DNA of 64,000 nucleotides. It comes from Luzula sylvatica (taxonomy: Eukaryota; Streptophyta; Magnoliopsida; Poales; Juncaceae). Shown in pieces: positions 59,803 to 64,000 of this stretch (the stretch's first letter is position 1; each line of letters opens with the position of its first letter). The stretch lies in NCBI GenBank assembly GCA_946800325.1, contig OX326959.1:10546862-10610861 (forward strand), given 5' to 3'. A program made the position numbers and the translations under genes. Under the pieces are notes generated by a model. That model had not been told where the DNA came from. It saw nothing but the letters and a program-made list of their open reading frames with translations, and ran no database searches.

Positions 59803-62154
59803 GGAACAAGGGAAATTCGATAGCTACTATGAAAATATTCTTGGTTCGGCCCCAACGACAACGACCACCGACCTTACCGTTTGTCTTCGACCCGAAACCG
59901 AAAATGATATGACCTTTTTCCTCTCCGACCTAGCTTCCCCGTTCACCGAAACCGAAATCATTTCCACAATAATGAAAATGAAAAAAGGAAAAGCGGTGGG
60001 ACCCGAGGGGTTCCCGATAGAATTCTACCAACATTTCATACAAACTCTTAAACCGTTACTACTCGGCATTTTCGAGGATTTTTTCCACCATAGGATAAAT
60101 CTCGGTCCCATTAATGATGCTATAATAACGCTATTACCCAAAAAAGAAGCGTCCAAGGAATTGAAAGATTTTAGGCCAATTAGCGTCATCAATACAATAG
60201 GGAAAATGATCACTAAAACACTAGCTTCTCGACTCCAACTAAAAATGGAAACGCTTATCCATCGAGATCAAGGGGCGTTCATTCAAAAACGCTCGATTGC
60301 CGAGGTATTTCTCTCGGCTAGGGAGCTACTTAGCTCAATAACAAGGAAAAAAATTCCGACGGTGATGATTAAAATAGACTTTCATAAAGCTTTCGACACC
60401 ATATCATGGGATTACATAACCAAATTATTGCAAACGAGGAAATTCCCTTCAAGATGGACCACATGGATATCCGACCTTCTTTCTTCGGCCTCTTCAAGGG
60501 TTAAAATTAACGGCTCGCTAGGGACAAAATTTCGACATAAAAGGGGGGTTCGTCAAGGCGACCCTCTCTTCCCCATGATTTTTAACCTAGTCGCCGACTC
60601 TCTTCAAGGTTTTCTTCTTAAAATAAAAGGGCTTATGAGCACACCGGTTCGATACGCCTCAAGGGCTCTCCAATACGCGGATGACACGATCATCTTCGTA
60701 GAAGCTCATCCAAACAATCTAAAAATCCTAACATACGCCCTACAAATATTTCAAAATATCACCGCCCTTAAAATTAATTGGGAAAAAACCGCATTCGTCC
60801 CTATTGCGGTCCCGAACGATTTGCACCCCATGATAAAGAGAATCATTAATTGCGCTAAAAAAGAATTACCAATCATATACCTCGGGATGCCTCTAAACCA
60901 TAAGAAACCAAGGAAAATAGACTTCATACCCCTCATAAAATAAATGCAATCAAGGCTATCGGGTTGGAAAGGAAAATTCTTGTCTCTAGGTGGCCGACTA
61001 ACACTCGCGAAATCGGTCCTAAATTCGATCCCAACCTACTTCATGCAATGTTTTAAATTACCGAGTTGGCTAATAAAGGAAATGAACAAAATAACAAGGA
61101 AATTCCTATGGCGAGGAGACCAAAATTGCGTTGGCGCTAATTGTCTCGTCAATTGGAAAAAATTTTGCCTTCCGAGACAAAACGGAGGTTTAGGGTTGAT
61201 TGACCTAGAAACACATAACAATGCCCTTCTCCTCAAATGGCTTTGGAAAATCTCGGTTGAACATCAAGGAATGTGGGGTGAAACCATTTTTCAAATATAC
61301 GGCATCAACCATGCCGCAAACCTCCCCTCCATACCCGCACATCATGTATCCTATTTTCTCAAGGATCTCATAGCTCTAATACCCATCTTCAACATAGCAT
61401 TCACCCCGGACCCGACCAACTCTTCACCATCTTGGCTCGGGAAAGAGGCCTTCTCCACATCCGCGAGTTATGCCCTCACCATCAACCCGGGGATTATGTG
61501 CAAATGGAATGCAAAACTTTGGAAAATAAAGGCACCACTAAAAGTTAGATTTTTTGGATGGCTAGCGAGCCTCGGAAGAATTTTAACCGGTGACAATCTA
61601 TCGAAGATGAATTTTCCAAATGTACAAGGTTGCAAAAATTGCAACGCTACGGAGGAAACGGGTCACCACCTATTGATCGATTGCCCTTATGCCCGAAGGG
61701 TTTGGAGAGGGATCTCGGCTCATCTCGGCATATCTTTCCATGGGAAAGATACAATAATTCGCTCGTGGCTCAACAATAGAACCACCCCTACCGACAAGGA
61801 AAAAGATATTTTCGATACTCTCTTCTTTGCAACGATTTGGACCATTTGGAAGGAAAGAAATTCGCGACTATTCGACGGAAAGAAAGCGCCACCATCGATA
61901 ACGATAACAAAGGCTATCGACGAAGGCTCAAATTGGTCCAACCACTACTAAGGAAACGCCGCGCATCTAGCTCCACCCGGGTAGCACGGTTCTTAATTTC
62001 TCCTACAAGCTTTCCCTTTTTTCTCTTCTTCTTTTACCGACCCTTTTGTTTAAATTATTTTTACATATTCATGTAAAATTAAAAAATGATGTATTAAACT
62101 TGCTTTAATATATCAAAGAAGCTATGCTTCCTAAAATTTCAAAAAATAAAATAA
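59803..62154 (+). mobile_element. 5'-truncated LINE (non-LTR retrotransposon)
   Basis: Flanked by a perfect 15-bp target duplication aatatggaacagcta (59788-59802 and 62155-62169) and ending in an A-rich tail (aaaaaataaaataa). The element starts inside ORF2, in frame, so ORF1 and the endonuclease were lost by incomplete reverse transcription. The perfect duplication indicates a recent insertion. Confidence 0.95.
59804..61951 (+). pseudogene. LINE ORF2: reverse transcriptase and zf-RVT, one stop
   Basis: The open frame begins at the truncation (EQGKFDSYYENILG) and runs to 61951 with a single in-frame TAA at 60941-60943. RT motifs: GKAVGPEGFPIEFYQ, LLPKKEASKELKDFRPIS, IDFHKAFDTISW, RGVRQGDPLFP, and the catalytic YADD in LQYADDTIIF. 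After the stop, the frame continues directly through the connection region (RLSGWKGKFLSLGGRLTLAK) to the zinc-binding domain (CKNCNATEETGHHLLIDC) and the usual WTIWKERNSRLFDG. No endonuclease domain. The only coding lesion seen besides truncation is that one stop. Confidence 0.93.
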
Positions 62155-62169
62155 AATATGGAACAGCTA

Positions 62170-62691
62170 ATAGAAAAGGAATTGAAACACGAGAAAAATA
62201 AAAGATGTCCCTATACTATTTTATTTTGAAAAATTATCAGAAATAACGGAAGACCTACATGAATTTTCTTATATTTTGTAGGTATATCCATGGTACTTTT
62301 ATATGCATGATATTTTGAGAACATTGCATCGATACCCATGTAATTTGGTTCAAACTAATGTGTACAATGGGAGAGACGTGCACATTACTCAGAATTAATA
62401 ACTGATCCATATAGTTAAAAATCAGACCGTTGTATTAACATGTTATTATGGCCGCACCACAATATAAACACAGAGAATGAAAAATCAGAAAATTAAGAAC
62501 AAGAGATCAGAAACAAGAATATCAAGCGATCTCCATTAGTGTAGATTAACTCATGCAAATGAATAGACTCACAAAAAAACATTAGAACTCATTTGATTAA
62601 AAAAACCAAAAATATCACAAACATGAAGAATCGATTCGAGAGAAATAGAAATTTCATACCAGTAAAGAAGGTCCAACTCGACCGGTAAATA
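62170..62691. other. AT-rich intergenic
   Basis: Spacer between the LINE and the LTR element; nothing gene-like. Confidence 0.4.
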
Positions 62692-62960
62692 TATTAAAAT
62701 TAATGTTTTTAATATATTAATTAATATTATTATTAATAATTTGGGGCAGGATTAATAATTAATTAGGTGTGAAAATATGATTGATGCATATTAAATTAGA
62801 GGATGTATATTGACATAAATAGGTGTCTATTTAAATAGAATTATCTAGAATTTGGATAAATATGATGTATGGTCGAAAGGATGTATTTAGGGGATGCTTA
62901 TTAATCTCTATTTAAAGAGATCATGTACTGTATCAAATTATGAGAAAAGAATTAATTCAA

Positions 62961-63022
<62 letters not shown>

Positions 63023-63119
63023 TTCTATTTAATTGAAGCTTTCGATTGGTTATCATATCCATCTCCCAATATAAAATCCCCATATCATCTCCAATCAAAA
63101 TGAAGCCCAAATTCTAACA
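62692..63119 (+). repeat. Left LTR of TRIM-like element, 428 bp
   Basis: Starts tattaaaattaatg, ends ctaaca, and is followed at once by a tRNA-type PBS (tggtaccaaagcc). A long (CT)n tract lies at 62966-63018. The same start recurs at 63841. Confidence 0.8.
62966..63018. repeat. (CT)n microsatellite in LTR
   Basis: Uninterrupted CT dinucleotide tract of about 53 bp inside the left LTR. Confidence 0.95.
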
Positions 63120-63840
63120 TGGTACCAAAGCCAAGGTTATCGATCGACGGTTATCTAAAGCGACGATTATCGAGCGGCGGTTATCGAGCGACGTTTATAA
63201 AAAAAAACGACAGTTATCGAGTTTAGTAGAAGTCGAAGAAGGAGTCACCAAGACAACCAAACAGGTTACGTACTTGGGCTCACACGAACTTCACAACTCA
63301 TTTCCGAATTATCGAGTTTAGTAGAAGTCGAAAAAGAAATCACCAAGACTAACAAGGAGGTTACGTACTTGGGCTCACACGAACTTCACAACTCATCATC
63401 GATTTATTGAGTTTAGTAGAAATTTGGAGAAGGAGAAGGCCACGACAATCCAAGACGGTGTGTTCGGGTTCCCATAAATTTTGCAACTCAATTTCGATGG
63501 AGAAAATCTAATTTTTTGGAGAATTATCACGAGGGTAATTTGATCTCGCATGATCTATGGAAAATATTAGAAGAAAAAGAAATTATCGATGGTACGGGCA
63601 AGACGAAAAAGGAGACGATTCGAAAAAAAAAATGATCCGAACAAAACGATCCGAAAAGAGGACGATTCGTTAAAAGGCGATTCGAAAAAGATGATCCGAA
63701 AAAAGGACGATTCAAAAAAAATGCCGATTAAAAAAAACGAGTTTAAAAAAAAGAAAATAGACGAGCGTGACGGAAAAAAAAAATCACGGGGGAGTATCGA
63801 GAACAAAAAAAAAATAACGAAAAAAACCATTAAGGGGGAG

Positions 63841-64000
63841 TATTAAAATTAATGTTTTTAATATATTAATTATTATTATTATTAATAATTTGGGACATGA
63901 TTAATAATTAATTAGGTGTGAAAATATGATGGATGCATATTAAATTAGGGAATGTATCTTGACATAAATATGTGTCTATTTAAATAGAAGTATCTAGAAT
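63841..64000 (+). repeat. Right LTR of TRIM-like element, partial
   Basis: First 160 bp match 62692-62850 with about ten differences, so the insertion is not very recent. Confidence 0.82.

Larger units (their letters stand above)
62692..64000 (+). mobile_element. TRIM-like LTR retroelement, cut by window end
   Basis: Left LTR 62692-63119, PBS 63120-63132, internal region of only ~720 bp, purine tract aagggggag (63832-63840), right LTR from 63841 to beyond the window. The internal region has two to three ~110-bp repeats (gagtttagtagaa...ggttacgtacttgggctcac) and a Lys/Asp-rich low-complexity frame, no gag or pol. A size of about 1.6 kb fits a terminal-repeat retrotransposon in miniature. Confidence 0.82.

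Noticed and set aside
63589..63846. Lys-rich 85-aa ORF in the TRIM-like element.
   Set aside because: Low-complexity cgaaaaaag repeats up to the purine tract; no gag features.
1..64000. tRNA, rRNA or snoRNA genes.
   Set aside because: None seen by eye; the tRNA-like motifs found (ggtatcagag, tggtaccaaagcc) are retroelement primer-binding sites. A covariance-model scan would be decisive.

Overview
This window looks like a nuclear chromosome segment from a dicot plant. It is AT-rich, its genes have many short exons with GT-AG introns, several proteins start with organelle-type leaders, and most of the sequence is transposon-derived. No bacterial, organellar or rRNA/tRNA features were seen. Coordinates come from reading the sequence by eye; no similarity search was run.

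Layout. 1-3.7 kb: a Helitron-like composite ending on both sides in the same 18-bp palindrome plus CTAG, filled with ~298-bp tandem repeats. 3.7-13.7 kb: two broken mTERF genes (minus strand), separated by a 38-bp minisatellite with a hairpin in each unit and by a prolyl 4-hydroxylase 3' fragment. 13.9-17.1 kb: three long-TIR Mutator-like MITEs. 17.1-26.9 kb: a recent tandem duplication of an unrecognised multi-exon gene (437 and 482 aa) whose Gly/Ser/Thr-rich part is made of serially duplicated phase-0 exons; copy 2 has one more such exon. 26.9-36.1 kb and 42.1-48.4 kb: two copies of one segmental duplication, each with its own insertions, so each copy gives the empty sites for the other's elements. 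The first holds a solo LTR, a G-box MITE and a rearranged LTR element with a Cys/His-rich ORF. The second holds a 3.3-kb Pack-MULE carrying five pantothenate kinase exons. 40.3-41.5 kb: the one intact mTERF gene.

48.9-52.6 kb is the conserved genic island: a HAD-IIA hydrolase gene, then an MRL7/MRL7L-type plastid thioredoxin-fold gene, both on the plus strand and apparently intact. 54-64 kb returns to relics: a frameshifted UGT C-terminus, a hAT MITE, a LINE zinc-binding fragment, a broken zinc-knuckle gene, a 5'-truncated LINE with a 15-bp target duplication, and a TRIM-like element running off the end.

The likely host functions are organelle gene expression (mTERF, MRL7/MRL7L) and one HAD phosphatase. 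The most novel items are the duplicated exon-array gene, the Pack-MULE, the Cys/His-rich retroelement ORF and the hairpin minisatellite. The genes form no operon-like system; the window mainly records duplication followed by independent transposon insertion.
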